The translations under genes and the position numbers were made by a program. A DNA stretch of 64,000 nt, taken from Pseudoflavonifractor sp. 524-17. GTDB taxonomy: Bacteria; Bacillota; Clostridia; Oscillospirales; Oscillospiraceae. Positions 46,679 to 55,219 of the stretch are shown here, one piece after another. The stretch is taken from assembly GCF_009935845.1 (NCBI RefSeq), contig NZ_QWEK01000023.1, positions 1 through 64,000 on the forward strand, in the 5' to 3' direction. The first letter of the stretch is position 1. Each line of letters opens with the position of its first letter. Below the pieces are notes generated by a model, which had not been told where the DNA came from, made no database searches, and saw only the letters and a program-made list of their open reading frames with translations.

Positions 46679-47851
46679 TTGAGGAATCTGAATATCAATA
46701 CGGTGAAAGCCATCGCCGTCATCATTGCCGCTTTCTGTATGGGCGTATCCGGCTACCTGTTCTGGGAGCACCGCAACTATAAGGAACCTGTGGTGGTCAG
46801 CGAATATATTACCGAAGTCAAGAAGCTCAGCGACTACAGCGATGTGGTTAAAGGCACAACCAACGACTGCAATGTGTATATCTTTGACAGCGGCGTGGAG
46901 GGTGGCTGTATGCTCATCTGGGGCGGCACCCACGCGGAGGAACCCGCCGGCGTCATGGCCGCCAACCTGCTGGTAGAGAACCTGAAGGTCACCCAGGGCA
47001 AGGTCATCCTCATCACCCGGGAGAATAACAGCGGCTCCACCGTCAGCCGCGTGGGCGAGGCCTACCCCCGGTTCTACAGCTATCAGACCCCCTGGGGCAC
47101 CAAGACCTGGCGCTTTGGCGACCGCCACGCCAACCCCCTGGACTCCTGGCCCGACCCCGAGGTCTACATCCACTATCCCAGCGGACAGACCTTGGCCAAC
47201 GTGGACATCCGCAACACCAACCGCAATTGGCCCGGCAAAGAGAACGGCCTGCTCACCGAGCGGACCAACTACGCCGTGACTCAGCTCATCAAGGCTGAGG
47301 GCGTGGACATGACGCTGGATTTCCATGAGGCCGAACTGGAGTACACGGTGGAGAATACCATCGTGGTCCATGAGAAGGGCCAGGCTGTGGCCGCCATGGT
47401 GTCCATGATGCTCACCTCCCAGACCTTCGACGTGCCCATCGGCATGGAGTTCTCTCCCACCGCCCTCCACGGTCTGAGCCACCGTGAGGTAGGCGACCAC
47501 ACCGACGCTGCGTCCTATCTGGTAGAGGTGGCCGAGCCCATGCTGGATCGCATCCGCGGCATCACCGACGAAGAGCTGCTGATGAGCGGCAAGGATGTCT
47601 TCGTGATCAAGGCCGGGGAGCGGGGACTGCTCTACGCCCCCATTGACGAGAACGGCTGGCCCATTGACAAGCGCGTGGCCCGCCACGTCACCACCGCTCT
47701 TACCATTATGGAGGTCAACAACACCGTCAACCCCGACCAGACCATTCTGATTGAGAACGTCCCCTCTTACGAGGAAATGATGAGCAACGGACTGGGTATC
47801 TACTACCACAACCCGCTGGCCGTCCCTGCCGACCGGGTGTACTATGACTGA
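46679..47851 (+). CDS. membrane-anchored AspA/AstE-type zinc hydrolase
   Basis: A 390-residue protein with one N-terminal signal anchor (about 10-28) and an extracytoplasmic succinylglutamate desuccinylase/aspartoacylase domain. The zinc site is WGGTHAEEPAG with His85 and Glu88, later DFHEAE with His216, and the substrate-binding region DIRNTNRNWPG. These enzymes hydrolyse an amide or peptide bond next to an acidic amino acid; here the substrate may be gamma- or N-acyl-glutamyl compounds. The start is TTG 46679 behind GGGGGAGGG. It lies between permease and pgsB. Confidence 0.85.
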   Translation: MRNLNINTVKAIAVIIAAFCMGVSGYLFWEHRNYKEPVVVSEYITEVKKLSDYSDVVKGTTNDCNVYIFDSGVEGGCMLIWGGTHAEEPAGVMAANLLVENLKVTQGKVILITRENNSGSTVSRVGEAYPRFYSYQTPWGTKTWRFGDRHANPLDSWPDPEVYIHYPSGQTLANVDIRNTNRNWPGKENGLLTERTNYAVTQLIKAEGVDMTLDFHEAELEYTVENTIVVHEKGQAVAAMVSMMLTSQTFDVPIGMEFSPTALHGLSHREVGDHTDAASYLVEVAEPMLDRIRGITDEELLMSGKDVFVIKAGERGLLYAPIDENGWPIDKRVARHVTTALTIMEVNNTVNPDQTILIENVPSYEEMMSNGLGIYYHNPLAVPADRVYYD

Positions 47852-47874
47852 CCGTCCGTGAACTGAAAACCTGC

Positions 47875-47912
47875 TTGGAAAGCCCTTCGTCTTGCGGCGA
47901 AGGGCTTTCCAA
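47875..47912 (+). other. intercistronic stem-loop 4
   Basis: TTGGAAAGCCCTTCG and CGAAGGGCTTTCCAA form a perfect 15-bp stem in the 84-nt gap before pgsB. It is followed by AGGCTAGGG, with no U-tract, so it may reduce but not stop transcription. Confidence 0.7.
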
Positions 47913-47935
47913 AGGCTAGGGAGGAATACAGCCCT

Positions 47936-49015
47936 ATGCTTGTGATTTCACTGCTTCTGTTTGCAGGGTATCTCGCCTGGCTGCTGTGGGAGGGCTATGC
48001 CAACCGGCGGGCCCGGCGAACCTTCCGGCATGTGATCCACGTCAACGGGATCCGGGGCAAAACCGCCACCTGCCGCTTGATTGACGCCCAGCTCCGCCAG
48101 GCCGGCTTCAAGGTGTTTACCAAGACGACCGGCACCGCCCCCTTGTACATTGACACCAGCGGGGCGGAACACCCTATCCGCCGGCGCGGCCCTGCCAACA
48201 TCATTGAGCAGGCCGCCATCCTCCGGCGGGCCCGGCGGGAGGGGGCGGAAATTCTGGTGGTGGAGTGTATGGCTGTGGCGCCGGAGCTCCAGCGTGTGGC
48301 CCAAGAGAAGATTGTGCAGGGGGATTGGAACGTCATCACCAACGTGCGCTATGACCACGTTTTCGAAATGGGAGAGCGCCTGGAGGACATCGCCCACAGC
48401 CTGAGCGCGGTGATCCCCAGAAGCGGGGTACTGTTTACCGGGGACGAGAACTTTTTCCCCTTTTTTGAGGAACAGTGCCGCGCCGCCGGGACACAGGCCG
48501 TACTGTGCCGGGGCGGAGAGGGCGCGGGGAGCGAGAATCTGGCCATCGCCCAGAGCATCGCCCGGCGGCTGGGGGTGCCTCAGGAGCGGCTTCTGGGGGC
48601 GGAGGACTGCCGGCAGGAGTTTGGCGCCTGCAAGCGGTACCCCCTGGGGGAGCGGCAGTTCCTCAACCTCTTCTCCGCCAACGATCCCCAGTCCTCTCTG
48701 CTGCTGCTCCGGGAACAGTTCCCCCAGCCGGGGGAGCTGACGCTGATTTACAACCACCGGCTGGACCGGCCCGACCGGCTGCTGCTCTTTATCCGGTACT
48801 TCTTCCCCTATGTGTCCTGTCAAAAGCTCATTGTTATGGGCGGGGGACGCCGGCTGGCCCGGCGGTTGCTCCGGAGGGCGGGGCTGGAGGCGGAGACCGC
48901 CCCCAGCTGGCGCGCCGCCCTGGAGCGGGCGGACACCCCCCTTGTGGCCGGGATCGGCAACATCAAGGGCTGGGCCTGCCAGATGATTTGCGCCCTTGAG
49001 GAGGGAAGCCTATGA
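47936..49015 (+). CDS. pgsB: poly-gamma-glutamate synthase PgsB/CapB
   Basis: An ATP-dependent Mur-ligase-like amide ligase that joins glutamates by their gamma-carboxyls at the membrane. The 359-residue protein has an N-terminal TM segment, the P-loop HVNGIRGKTATCRLID (about 37-52), the TKTTGTAP motif and VVECMAVAPELQ...NVRYDHVFEMG. The length is somewhat below the usual 390-400. It overlaps pgsC by 4 nt (ATGA). The product could be gamma-PGA or a short gamma-glutamyl chain. Confidence 0.93.
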   Translation: MLVISLLLFAGYLAWLLWEGYANRRARRTFRHVIHVNGIRGKTATCRLIDAQLRQAGFKVFTKTTGTAPLYIDTSGAEHPIRRRGPANIIEQAAILRRARREGAEILVVECMAVAPELQRVAQEKIVQGDWNVITNVRYDHVFEMGERLEDIAHSLSAVIPRSGVLFTGDENFFPFFEEQCRAAGTQAVLCRGGEGAGSENLAIAQSIARRLGVPQERLLGAEDCRQEFGACKRYPLGERQFLNLFSANDPQSSLLLLREQFPQPGELTLIYNHRLDRPDRLLLFIRYFFPYVSCQKLIVMGGGRRLARRLLRRAGLEAETAPSWRAALERADTPLVAGIGNIKGWACQMICALEEGSL

Positions 49016-49440
49016 ACGAACTGGCCATTCTCTCCCTCCTGGTGACCCTGATCTTTACCGAAGTAACTCAGATCATCCCAGGGGGGATTGTGGTGCCCTT
49101 TTATTTTGCCCTCTACCTGGAGGAGCCGGTAAAGGTAGCCGCCACGCTGGTGTCCGCCCTGATTGCCCTGGGGGTGGTAAAGCTCATCGGCAGCGTCACT
49201 ATCCTGTATGGGCGGCGGAAGTTTGCCCTGTACATTATCGTCGGCCTGCTGGAGAAGGCCCTGTTTACCTACCTGTATTTCGGAAACTCCTACCTGTTCT
49301 ACAATCTGTCCATGACCATCGGCTATCTGGTGCCGGGCATTCTGGGGGGACAGATGGAGAAACAGGGATGTGTGAAGACCCTGTGCGCCCTGGCGGCAGT
49401 GGTATTCCTCATCAAGCTGATTCAGATTATTGTGACATAA
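49012..49440 (+). CDS. pgsC: poly-gamma-glutamate synthase PgsC/CapC
   Basis: A 142-residue membrane partner of PgsB with four hydrophobic segments. The family opening (LLVTLIFTEVTQIIPGGIVVPFYFALYL) and the loop SVTILYGRRKFA are visible. PgsB and PgsC together form the minimal ligase. Its start overlaps pgsB; pgsW follows 6 nt after its stop. Confidence 0.92.
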   Translation: MNELAILSLLVTLIFTEVTQIIPGGIVVPFYFALYLEEPVKVAATLVSALIALGVVKLIGSVTILYGRRKFALYIIVGLLEKALFTYLYFGNSYLFYNLSMTIGYLVPGILGGQMEKQGCVKTLCALAAVVFLIKLIQIIVT

Positions 49441-49446
49441 GAGCCT

Positions 49447-50577
49447 ATGAAGATGACAAAGACCAAACTGCTGGCAGCCTGCGCGGCCATCCTGGCAATC
49501 ACCTGGCTGCTGTTGATGCTCACCAGGGCCACCGCCCCCGCGGCCCACTGGGCGCAGAAGCTGGAGGCTGCGGAGCGGACCCAGGCCTGCCTGGCGGCGG
49601 TGCGGCAGCTCAAGGAGGACCGGGGCGTCCCCATCAGCGCCGTCAACGATATCAATCACACCGGTGTCATCGGGCAGGATTACTCCCTCATTACCACCAC
49701 TCTGGGCAACCTGGAGGCCAAGCGGACCTCCACCAATCCCAACATGGCCGCTATGGTGGTAGATATGTTCTGTGAGCTGGGCCTGGAGCCTGGAGACAAG
49801 GTGGCGGTGAACTGCTCTGGCTCCTTTCCGGCCCTGAACCTGGCGGTGCTGTGCGCCATTGAGGTCATGGAGCTGGACCCTCTGCTGATGACCTCCTTTG
49901 GCTCCTCCACCCACGGGGCCAACGATCCAGAGCTGACCTACCTGGACATGGAGTACGCCCTCTACCAACAGGGCTTGCTGGGGATCCGGAGCGATTGCTT
50001 TTCTATCGGCGGTCTGGAGGATGTGGGAGGAGACATGAACCCGGCGGTGGTGCAGACCATTGTGGACCGGCTCACTGGCTGCGGCTATCCCTTCTACTAT
50101 GAGGCCGACCTGCTGGACAACATCCACCGGCGCTTTGAACTGTACCAGGATTATGGGGACATCCGCTGCTTTATCAATGTGGGGGGCAACGACGTGTCCT
50201 TTGGCAACAGCAAGATCATTGTGTACAGCGACGGCGGCATTCTCACCGCCCTGCCGGAGAACGACCATTCCACCGGCCTGGTGCAGCTCTTTCTGGCCGA
50301 AAATACGCCGGTGATCCACCTGCTCAATGTAAAGAGCCTGGCCACGGCTTACGGACTGCCCATCGATCCCAGCCCCATGCCACTGCCGGGGGAGGGGGGC
50401 GTCTACTTCCAGTACACCTACCACAAGGCTGTCGCCTGGGGAGGGCTGGCTCTGACAGCGCTGATATGCGGCCTGGGGTGGAACAGCCTTCGGACGCCCG
50501 AGCCCCGTTGGAGAGGGAGGGGCCGGCCCAAAAGCCGGCGGAACGGGCCGCCCACAGATACGCGGGAGAAAATTTGA
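49447..50577 (+). CDS. pgsW: poly-gamma-glutamate system protein PgsW-like
   Basis: A 376-residue membrane protein with one TM helix near each end (about 8-25 and 318-335) and a large extracytoplasmic domain in between (NPNMAAMVVDMFCELGLEPGDKVAVNCSGSFPALN-type region; each segment matches the PgsW family). A basic tail follows. PgsW-type proteins occur in pgs operons that lack PgsA, and may replace it in export or release of the polymer; no mechanism is known. It is tightly spaced after pgsC and ends 42 nt before the foldase gene. Confidence 0.82.
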   Translation: MKMTKTKLLAACAAILAITWLLLMLTRATAPAAHWAQKLEAAERTQACLAAVRQLKEDRGVPISAVNDINHTGVIGQDYSLITTTLGNLEAKRTSTNPNMAAMVVDMFCELGLEPGDKVAVNCSGSFPALNLAVLCAIEVMELDPLLMTSFGSSTHGANDPELTYLDMEYALYQQGLLGIRSDCFSIGGLEDVGGDMNPAVVQTIVDRLTGCGYPFYYEADLLDNIHRRFELYQDYGDIRCFINVGGNDVSFGNSKIIVYSDGGILTALPENDHSTGLVQLFLAENTPVIHLLNVKSLATAYGLPIDPSPMPLPGEGGVYFQYTYHKAVAWGGLALTALICGLGWNSLRTPEPRWRGRGRPKSRRNGPPTDTREKI

Positions 50578-50619
50578 ATGCGATTTGCGCCGCTTAGAGC
50601 GGCAGGATGGTGAATTCAT

Positions 50620-51765
50620 ATGAAAAAAAGAGTGTTTCTACTGTTTGTCATGGCTGCTGTGCTCCTCACGGCCTGCGGAGGCCCGGAAAAGGGGGAGACC
50701 ATGGGGGTCTATCACCAGATCACCGGGGTGAAGCCGGAAGAAGTGGTGCTGGTGCTGGACGGCAATGAGATTTCCGCAGAGCTGTACTGCTATTGGACGG
50801 CCTTCAATTGCAGCGCCCTGGAGTATCAGCTCAACATGTATCACGACTATGGCATGTATCAGGAGCTTTTCCAGGAGGACGGCAGCCTCAACTGGGGGGC
50901 GGAGTTCCCCGCCGGCTCCGGCATGACACTCTCCCAGTATGCCAAGACCATGGCAGAGGACACGATCTTTTTCTACGCCGCCATTGAGAATCTGGCAAAA
51001 ACCCACGGCGTCGTGCTCAGCGCGGAGGATGAGGCCGTCATTGAGACGGAGCGGCAGAATATGGAGGAGGCCCTGGGCGGACCGGAGGGCTTTGAGAACT
51101 ACCTGACAGAGATGGGGCTGAGCCGGGAGAGCCTGACCCGGGTCATGGCGGTGACCAGCCTGCTGGACGGGCTGATTGAGCTGGCCGGACAGCAGGACAG
51201 CCCCCTCTATTTGCCGGAGGCGGACTATCCAAAGTATCTGGGCTATACCGACTTTCTTTTCTTCGCCGTGGACGCGGATAAAGACCAGGAGCAGGCGCGC
51301 AAGGAGGCGGAGGAGATCCACCAACAGCTCGGCCAGGCCGAAAATCCGGCGGCCCGCTTTGGCGAGCTGGCGGTACAGTACACTGCGGAGGGCCGGGCCA
51401 TGACGGACTATTTCTACACGCCGGGCTCCATGCCAGAACCCTTTGAAGCCGCCGCCGCTCAGCTCCAGCCCGGCCAGCTCAGCCCTGTTGTGGAGACGGA
51501 AAGCGGCTGCTATATTTTGTTGGGCAAGTCCCTGCCAGAGGGGCTGGAGCGCCAGCCAGAGCAGCGCAAGACACTGCTGGAGAACTACATCGTCGCCCAA
51601 GCGGGCCAGTACCAGGAAGAGATGGAAGTGGTGCGGAAAGGGGACCTGACCAGCCTGGACGCGGGGAACTTCTATCAGGACTACCTGAAATATATGGAGG
51701 ACAGGGCCGTGGAAAATGCCACCGCCATACTGTCCGGGAAGGAAAATGGGGCGTCTGAGTCATAG
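50620..51765 (+). CDS. PrsA/SurA-like peptidyl-prolyl isomerase lipoprotein
   Basis: A 381-residue lipoprotein (lipobox LLTAC, Cys at about 19). The N-terminal helical chaperone part (SALEYQLNMYHDYGMYQELF... NLAKTHGVVLSAEDEAVIE) is followed by a parvulin-like domain at about 205-305 (FLFFAVDADKDQEQARKEAE, PAARFGELAVQYT, GQLSPVVETESGCYILLG). It may help fold the secreted dipeptidases and hydrolase of this cluster. The gene is 42 nt after pgsW with AGGATGG-type ribosome sequence. No other PrsA copy is in this window. Confidence 0.88.
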   Translation: MKKRVFLLFVMAAVLLTACGGPEKGETMGVYHQITGVKPEEVVLVLDGNEISAELYCYWTAFNCSALEYQLNMYHDYGMYQELFQEDGSLNWGAEFPAGSGMTLSQYAKTMAEDTIFFYAAIENLAKTHGVVLSAEDEAVIETERQNMEEALGGPEGFENYLTEMGLSRESLTRVMAVTSLLDGLIELAGQQDSPLYLPEADYPKYLGYTDFLFFAVDADKDQEQARKEAEEIHQQLGQAENPAARFGELAVQYTAEGRAMTDYFYTPGSMPEPFEAAAAQLQPGQLSPVVETESGCYILLGKSLPEGLERQPEQRKTLLENYIVAQAGQYQEEMEVVRKGDLTSLDAGNFYQDYLKYMEDRAVENATAILSGKENGASES

Positions 51766-51937
51766 TGTCTGTTTTAAAACCTGCGCAATGGCCAAGGCCG
51801 CTGTGTACCCCGCCATTTATCAAACAAAGCCTGGTAAAGATGGGCGCGTCCTCCCCCAGAGACGCCAGTCCACAGGATTTTCCGCGTGCTGGAGGAGGTA
51901 GGGGCTGGTCTCGCGTTGCAGGTGGTTTGACACTGGC

Positions 51938-53239
51938 TTACATCTTCTTTTTGTCGTCTGCCGCCGGGTTGTCAATAAGAGTTCCGTCCTCTCCAAAGCG
52001 GGAGCCGTGGCAGGGACAGTCCCAGCTGTGCTCGGCGGCGTTGTACTTCAGGGCGCAGCCCATATGGGGGCAGCGAGGTACGGTGGGAGTAAGGAGCCCA
52101 AGAGCGGACAACAGCCCGTTCACCGCCAGCTGAGGGCGTAGGATGGTGCGGGCGGGGGAGAACACGGCGGCATACGGATTATCTCTTCCCAGCACCAGGT
52201 CCGTTAAAATTCCGGCCGCGGCCATAGAGGAGGTCATGCCCCATTTGTTGAAGCCTGCCGCCACATAGAGTCCCGGCGTGCGCTGGGAATAGGGTCCGAT
52301 ATAGGGGATTTCATCCAGGGACATGCAGTCCTGTGTGGCCCAGCGGGCGGTCTCTTGGGCGTCGGGATAGCGGCTTCTGGCAAAGCGCGTCAGCTCCTGC
52401 CAGCCGCCGCCTTGCCTGCCGGTCCGGTGGCTGCCGCCGCCCAGGAGCAGCAAATCGCCATAATTGCGGAAGGACAGCCCCTTTTTGTCCGCATCTAAAT
52501 ACATGCCGCAGACATCCGGGGCGTTTTTCAGGGAGAGGACATAGGAGCGATGCTGGTACAGCTTCAAAAAATAGCCGCCGTGCTTGTTGAGAAGGGGGAA
52601 GTGGGTGGCAGCGATTATTTTGTCCGCCGAGATGGTTCCGGCGTGGGTGACCGCTCTGCCGGGGGCCAGCTCCAAAACCTTGGTGTACTCAAAAATACGC
52701 AGAGGCTTGGCGAGAGCGGCGATGAACTTGAGGGGGTGGAACTGGGCCTGGCGGGGGAATTTTACCGCCCCGGCCACAGGAAAGGGGAGGGGGAGATTCT
52801 CCGAACACACCGCGGGAAAGCCCAGCCGCTCCAGCGCCGCCAGCTCCCGCTCCACCTTCCGCCGGCTGTCTCTGGAGTAGACAAAGGCGTCCTTCTCCTC
52901 AAAATCACAGTCAAACTCCCGGCACAGCTTGCGGTAGGCCTCTAACGCCCCCAGGTTAGCCTCCAGGCAGAGCCGGGCGCGCTCCGCACCGAATCGCTGT
53001 ATGAGCTTGTGGCAGATCAACCCGTGCTGGGCGGAGATCTTGGCCGTGGTGTTCTTGGTGATGCCGCTGCCGATGCGGTCTGCCTCCACCAGGGCGCAGT
53101 CCACACCCGCCTGGGCCAACCGGTAGGCGCACAGCAGGCCCGCCATGCCGCCGCCGATGATCAATACATCGGTTTTCAGGTCTGACCGGAGGGGAGCGAA
53201 TTTGGGGAGCTGTACCGTTTGAAGCCATACGGAGTCCAT
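51938..53239 (-). CDS. FAD-dependent oxidoreductase with C-terminal Rieske domain
   Basis: A 433-residue enzyme of the DAO type. The N-terminal FAD-binding fold is [22 protein letters not shown] (first glycine near residue 28), followed by the family sequence [18 protein letters not shown]. The C-terminus has a Rieske [2Fe-2S] site, [10 protein letters not shown] and CPCHGSRF. Substrates of this YhfW-like group are unknown; amines or amino acids are likely. It converges with the foldase gene. A 100-bp dispersed repeat lies upstream of its start. Confidence 0.92.
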   Translation of the reverse strand: MDSVWLQTVQLPKFAPLRSDLKTDVLIIGGGMAGLLCAYRLAQAGVDCALVEADRIGSGITKNTTAKISAQHGLICHKLIQRFGAERARLCLEANLGALEAYRKLCREFDCDFEEKDAFVYSRDSRRKVERELAALERLGFPAVCSENLPLPFPVAGAVKFPRQAQFHPLKFIAALAKPLRIFEYTKVLELAPGRAVTHAGTISADKIIAATHFPLLNKHGGYFLKLYQHRSYVLSLKNAPDVCGMYLDADKKGLSFRNYGDLLLLGGGSHRTGRQGGGWQELTRFARSRYPDAQETARWATQDCMSLDEIPYIGPYSQRTPGLYVAAGFNKWGMTSSMAAAGILTDLVLGRDNPYAAVFSPARTILRPQLAVNGLLSALGLLTPTVPRCPHMGCALKYNAAEHSWDCPCHGSRFGEDGTLIDNPAADDKKKM

Positions 53240-53271
53240 CTCATCACCTCAATGGAATTAAGAAGCGGGAT

Positions 53272-53368
53272 TCATAACCGGAGAATGCTGGAGAGCCATT
53301 GGATTTTGCTGTCCCGCAAGGAAAAAGACCGGCTGGACAACGTTCTGCGGTTGTGAATATAGGTTCTA
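53272..53368. repeat. dispersed 100-bp repeat, copy B
   Basis: This stretch aligns along its length with copy A at 20597-20696, with about 65-70% identity by eye. It lies upstream of the oxidoreductase and at the left edge of the accessory island. Confidence 0.6.
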
Positions 53369-53436
53369 AGGTGTCCGCGAACTTGACGGATTATACCCCA
53401 AGAGATGCCCTGCGCCCACAGTGCAATCAAAAGAAA

Positions 53437-53479
53437 TCATCCGAACCATTCCCCACAGAGGAGACCTGGTTCGGATGAT
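53437..53479. repeat. perfect inverted repeat
   Basis: ATCATCCGAACCA and TGGTTCGGATGAT, 13 bp each, are separated by 17 nt. It may be a terminator or the remains of a recombination site. The rest of 53369-53585 shows no gene. Confidence 0.6.
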
Positions 53480-53585
53480 CTTCAGAAATCCCAAAACGCC
53501 GGTTGAATTACTGACTGCAAGCAAAAATCCCGCACAAATGGGGCGGTGGCGTAAGAAAACATTTTAAGCGAGGGTCGGCGTAGCG

Positions 53586-53981
53586 TTAAGCTGCGCCGAC
53601 TTTCGCATTATTTGTGTCTTGGGCAGTTTGAGATTGCTCCCGAGCTCCCTCAAAATCAAACGCACCTATGAAGTTATAGACAATTTCGATTTCCCGGATT
53701 TTCACCCGCTTCTGCTGTTCGTCGGTCGTGTAGGTGTCGGACACCCTGATCTGTTCCACGAACTCACGCAGGATAGTGGCGTCAAGCTGGGTCATGTCCG
53801 TATATTTCTTCACCACGGAAATGAACTTCCTGACGATGGTTTTCTTCTGCTCCTGCTGTTTCACTTCCCGCCCCAGGGTTTCCACGACGGCCTTTAACTG
53901 TTCCTGCTCCTGCTCGTAGTCACGGGGACAGCTTGCCAGAAATGTTGTCCTCAGAGAGCTTTTGTCAAGGGTAAATCTCAA
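53586..53981 (-). pseudogene. C-terminal fragment of a large serine recombinase
   Basis: The 131-codon frame encodes the C-terminal coiled coil and DUF4368-like end of an ICE-type large serine recombinase (VRKFISVVKKYTDMTQLDATILREFVEQIRV, KRVKIREIEIVYNFIGAFDF). The catalytic N-terminal resolvase domain and zinc ribbon are absent, and the first 20 residues (MRFTLDKSSLRTTFLASC) do not match the family. It is a remnant that marks earlier integration of a mobile element here. The nuclease gene begins 17 nt away. Confidence 0.8.
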
Positions 53982-53998
53982 AAAAACGGTTCGTCTGT

Positions 53999-55219
53999 CT
54001 AGACGAAGACAGACGAACCGCTTTTGAATCTATGATGTATCCACAGCTCAGGTGGGGACTTTAGATACTGCAAAAGCTGCTCCTCAAAGATTTGAAGCGT
54101 TTCTTCCGCAAATTCTTTCAGCTTAACTGGGTCACGCAAGTCCACGGCACATTGGTTCATGGTCTTAAAATTAGGCACGTCATCGTAGGACACGGCCTGC
54201 TTACCGTTGGAGTAGCGCCAGACAAACCACCAATAGTTCCGGGAAGCAATGACGCGGAAAGCAGGAAACTGCTTGTTGACCGTCTCCATGGCTGCGTCAT
54301 CTACTTTTACTGGCATCCAACCGTTTTCTCTCTTCTTCTCCACCAGACAAAAACCACCAACCAGATAGCCGTCGTCAGATGCCTCAATGCGGAACCACAT
54401 CTCTTGGTTCGAATCAGAAAATTCCAGTCCCTCCGCTTTTACCTTGTAGTTCACGCCGGGGCAAAAGTTCAAACATTGTAGGTTCGTTTTCTTTTTTTCC
54501 TTCAACTCCGCACTGCAATAGGACTTGTAGGAATCCTCCAACCATTCCAACTGGTAGGTTTCCGCAATCGCTTTCCTGTCGATTGCTTCCTTGAATGTCT
54601 CTAATACAGTACAAGCCAAGCTGCTATCCGCTGATTGCTTTTTCGAGTCGGACAAAAACCACTCAATAGCCTCTATGTACTGCCGAACTTGTTCCAAAAG
54701 TTCAGCGTTTTGGTCAGATTTAGGCTGTCTCGTCCTCCATTCCTCCAGCCATGTGCAGATACTTTTCCAGGAGATGCATGTGACAGCGTTTTCTTCTAAC
54801 GTATTCCCCTTATCCTTGGACTGCATGGTCCACAGGGAGGGTTTCGTTTTATCGTCCTTCGTCAAATAAACCAATTTGGCGTTTCGGGAATAGAAGTGAT
54901 AGTCATAGCATTGAGCCTCTTGGTCACCAGCGTTGATCTTGACCTCAATCGGAACAGAAAACTGGGGATGTTGGAGCATGATATCGATTCTCCGCCCGTT
55001 ATCAATCAGGTATTCCGTCATGACGCAGGTTCTTTCCAGGTTTTTCAGCTTCGCACTGTCCATTTGCAAAGGCACTTCCAGGAAGGACTTCAAGAAGGAC
55101 GTATCCGGCTTGCTCCCAGCCGACCTGTGTCCCTTTGGGTCCAGCAGATCCGCCAGAAAACGGCACATCAACACCTCGTCCTGTGCCACTCTCAGCGCCT
55201 TGAAAATATTGCTTTCCAT
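53999..55219 (-). CDS. PD-(D/E)XK nuclease-family protein
   Basis: A 406-residue protein of the PDDEXK_4 type. The nuclease core lies near the N-terminus: RRIDIMLQHPQFSVPIEVK, with Asp79, Glu92, Lys94, and a following Gln100 (DQEAQCYDY). The C-terminal two thirds read as an uncharacterised domain rich in aromatic residues. ATG 55219 overlaps the stop codon of the WYL gene (TGATG), so both are translationally coupled. A regulator-nuclease pair in an island points to anti-phage defence, but no such system with exactly this pair is known to me. Confidence 0.85.
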   Translation of the reverse strand: MESNIFKALRVAQDEVLMCRFLADLLDPKGHRSAGSKPDTSFLKSFLEVPLQMDSAKLKNLERTCVMTEYLIDNGRRIDIMLQHPQFSVPIEVKINAGDQEAQCYDYHFYSRNAKLVYLTKDDKTKPSLWTMQSKDKGNTLEENAVTCISWKSICTWLEEWRTRQPKSDQNAELLEQVRQYIEAIEWFLSDSKKQSADSSLACTVLETFKEAIDRKAIAETYQLEWLEDSYKSYCSAELKEKKKTNLQCLNFCPGVNYKVKAEGLEFSDSNQEMWFRIEASDDGYLVGGFCLVEKKRENGWMPVKVDDAAMETVNKQFPAFRVIASRNYWWFVWRYSNGKQAVSYDDVPNFKTMNQCAVDLRDPVKLKEFAEETLQIFEEQLLQYLKSPPELWIHHRFKSGSSVFV

